From Saliphagus infecundisoli (GTDB lineage Archaea > Halobacteriota > Halobacteria > Halobacteriales > Natrialbaceae), in contig NZ_JAIWHV010000010.1 in the NCBI RefSeq assembly GCF_020177375.1, positions 1-64,000 on the forward strand: a DNA stretch of 64,000 nucleotides. Reading direction: 5' to 3'. Position 1 is the stretch's first letter; each line of letters begins with the position of its first letter. Below, piece after piece: positions 62,462-64,000 of this stretch. Made by a program: the position numbers and the translations under genes. The notes under the pieces are model-generated. The model did no database searches, was not told the origin of the DNA, and saw only the letters and a program-made list of their open reading frames with translations.

Positions 62462-62680
62462 ATGCCGAAAGTAGAGATCACGATACCGGAGCACCTCGAG
62501 ATGCAGATCGCCCAGATGGTCGAACGCGGCGAGTTCGTCAACCGCGAGGAGGCGATCGAGGATCTCCTCTCGACCGGTATCAAGGCCTACAAGACAAGCG
62601 GGCCGATGGACGAGGATGAGACCGGCGGCGGGCTCGAGGACGACGGGATGATGGGCCACGACGACGAGTACGTCTTCTGA
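62462..62680 (+). CDS. ribbon-helix-helix protein
   Basis: The 72-residue protein begins with an RHH/CopG-type domain, VEITIPEHLEMQIAQMVERG then FVNREEAIEDLLSTGI, followed by an acidic, probably disordered tail (MDEDETGGGLEDD). It lies alone between the small membrane protein gene and the SpoIIM-family gene. RHH proteins of this size are usually dimeric DNA-binding regulators. The family is very well conserved in haloarchaea; the target is unknown. A leaderless transcript is expected from the TATA box 27 nt upstream. Confidence 0.83.
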   Translation: MPKVEITIPEHLEMQIAQMVERGEFVNREEAIEDLLSTGIKAYKTSGPMDEDETGGGLEDDGMMGHDDEYVF

Positions 62681-62699
62681 CCGGTCGAAACTCGTCCTC

Positions 62700-64000
62700 T
62701 CAGAACAGGACCCGATAGTAGTACGGGCTGACGAGCCCTTCGATCAGCCCGGCGACCGCGAGCAGGAGTCCGACGCCGACGAGCACCCGGAACGCGCCCT
62801 CGAGTTCGTCGGCCAGCCCGTCCCGGCCGAGTCCGCCCCGCCAGGCCCGCCAGCCGACGACCCCGAGACGGATCCCGAGGGCGCCGGCGACGAAGATCGC
62901 GGGGATCTCGAGGACCCCGTGGGGCGCGACGAACGCGAGTAGCTCGGCGGGATCGGCCTCAAGGCGACCGTAGATTCCCAGCATCAGCCCGTTGAACCAG
63001 ATCGAGACGACCGCGGGGACCGCGAGGACGACGCCGCCGAAGGCGGTCGTCAGCGCGACCGTCCAGTTGTTCGCGAAGAACTCGACTGCGGCCCCGAGCG
63101 GCCGGTGGCCCTCCAGGCGGGCCGCGATCGAGGCCTCGAGAGTACCCTCAAAGGGGGCGATGGCGACCCATCCCATTCCGAAGCCGGCGAGCCCGGTCGC
63201 GACAGCGAGGGCATGGAGTCCCGGACGGCCGCGGACGAAGGCCGCGAGTTCGGCCCATCCCCGGCGGAGCCCGCCGGCGAACTGGCTCGCGAGCGAGCGC
63301 TCTGCGGGCGCGGGAATCGCCAAGGGGTCGCGGTAGTCGGCGTACAACCCGGTCTTGATGAGGTCGAGGACGGGGAAGACGAGGAGGGTCCCGACGAGCG
63401 GGACGAGCGCCGTCACCGAGACCAGCGAGAGGACGCCGGCGGCGACCGCGGAGCCGACGGCGGCGGCGACCGCGAGGACGTAGTAGAAGACGGCCCCCGA
63501 GAGCCGGCGCCGGACGAACCCCGCCGCGTGTCGGACCGACCGGAACGCGCCGACGCCGTCGACGACGACTGCGACGGGGGCAAAGGCGAACAGCGCACGG
63601 ACGACGAGGACGGCGACCAGCCACAGGAGCCCGCCCAGGAGACCGACGAAGGCCGCGACGATCGGGTCGCCGACACCCGCGACGGTGACCCCGGTGGCGA
63701 GCGAGGCGAGCACCCCGACCCCGATCGTGACGCCGATCCAGGCGAGGATCTCCAGCAGGTAGAGCCCGAGGATCGAGAGCCAGTACCGACGGACGCCGGC
63801 GATCCCGGCGACGAGCCCGCGCTCGCCCCGCAGCCGGGCGCGACAGGCCGCGAGCCGGCCCGCGGTCACGCCCGCGTACAGCACGACGATCACGGCGACC
63901 GTCAGGAGCACGGCGAGGATGAGCACGGCCGTCGTCCCCGGCGTGAAAAGCGGCTCCAGCGCCGAGAACAGGTTTTCGCTCCACTCGGCGACCGCATCGG
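62700..64000 (-). CDS. SpoIIM-family membrane protein (5' end outside window)
   Basis: The minus-strand frame is open from the stop at 62700 to the window edge, so the start is missing; a GTG at 63926 would be internal. The visible part has an N-terminal block of about five hydrophobic helices, then a C-terminal stage-II-sporulation-protein-M-like domain from about 63240 down to 62700. That domain includes FFANNWTVALTTAFGGVVL and FVAPHGVLEIPAIFVAGALG. In bacteria SpoIIM takes part in membrane remodelling. In archaea SpoIIM-like proteins have unknown roles, so function is open. It is convergent with the RHH gene. Confidence 0.83.
   Translation of the reverse strand, partial: DAVAEWSENLFSALEPLFTPGTTAVLILAVLLTVAVIVVLYAGVTAGRLAACRARLRGERGLVAGIAGVRRYWLSILGLYLLEILAWIGVTIGVGVLASLATGVTVAGVGDPIVAAFVGLLGGLLWLVAVLVVRALFAFAPVAVVVDGVGAFRSVRHAAGFVRRRLSGAVFYYVLAVAAAVGSAVAAGVLSLVSVTALVPLVGTLLVFPVLDLIKTGLYADYRDPLAIPAPAERSLASQFAGGLRRGWAELAAFVRGRPGLHALAVATGLAGFGMGWVAIAPFEGTLEASIAARLEGHRPLGAAVEFFANNWTVALTTAFGGVVLAVPAVVSIWFNGLMLGIYGRLEADPAELLAFVAPHGVLEIPAIFVAGALGIRLGVVGWRAWRGGLGRDGLADELEGAFRVLVGVGLLLAVAGLIEGLVSPYYYRVLF

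Overview
The window is a stretch of chromosome from a halophilic archaeon of class Halobacteria. It is GC-rich, its proteins are strongly acidic, TATA boxes lie about 25-30 nt before many start codons (leaderless transcripts), and exported proteins carry twin-arginine (Tat) signals. It holds archaeal or haloarchaeal versions of Elp3, the RecJ-like COG1107 protein, split MetE, NnrDE, PhaC/PhaE and ribbon-helix-helix proteins. The genus cannot be fixed from this window. I see no insertion sequence, integrase, prophage, rRNA operon or CRISPR array; this is mostly housekeeping and metabolic chromosome.

Layout. 0-4 kb: a Tat lipoprotein with a beta-propeller look, an unlisted 57-residue membrane protein, Elp3 and a SHOCT-type membrane protein. 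4.2-10.4 kb: a complete, translationally coupled mrpABCDEFG Na+/H+ antiporter operon. 10.4-12.5 kb: RecJ-like protein. 12.6-16.3 kb: a three-gene operon of a DUF1537 acid-sugar kinase, a PdxA2-type dehydrogenase and a LarA-family racemase homologue, most simply read as tetronate (threonate/erythronate) catabolism. 16.3-22.4 kb: small enzymes and conserved haloarchaeal proteins, ending in a Tat-exported trypsin-fold protein. 22.4-24.5 kb: bioY-bioM-bioN biotin ECF transporter behind a BirA-like operator. 24.5-28.2 kb: glutaredoxin-like protein, acylphosphatase, NnrDE and MoaC. 28.2-32.8 kb: a polyhydroxyalkanoate locus phaR-phaP-phaE-phaC-phaB with a divergent phaJ-like hydratase. 32.8-40.3 kb: phosphohexomutase, a BMP-type nucleoside ABC importer, cytidine deaminase and an NYN protein. 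40.3-48.4 kb: a halolysin-like subtilase, a TatD-like hydrolase, an O-carbamoyltransferase, a winged-helix/membrane pair, a ferritin-like protein, two MgtE halves, an RHH protein and tRNA-Gly(TCC). 48.4-64 kb: methyltransferase, a CARF-like regulator, an RND transporter, ValS, a metallophosphoesterase, the two-gene MetE methionine synthase, a PHP phosphoesterase coupled to a truncated asparagine-synthase-like protein, and a SpoIIM-family membrane protein cut by the window end.

The most unusual item is not a gene. Two about 82-bp elements (16263-16344 and 39251-39331) have the same nested-hairpin architecture. Their 16-bp outer arms and 7-bp inner arms differ in sequence between copies but stay base-paired, with four compensatory pair changes in the outer stem. 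Both begin on the last base of an upstream stop codon. They are either a structured 3' RNA element or a miniature inverted-repeat element. Other second-look items are the LarA homologue with the nickel-pincer residues in a threonate-type operon, candidate operators for BirA and PhaR, a PhaC carrying a C-terminal helix-hairpin-helix domain, and a PhaJ carrying a phasin-like N-terminal extension.
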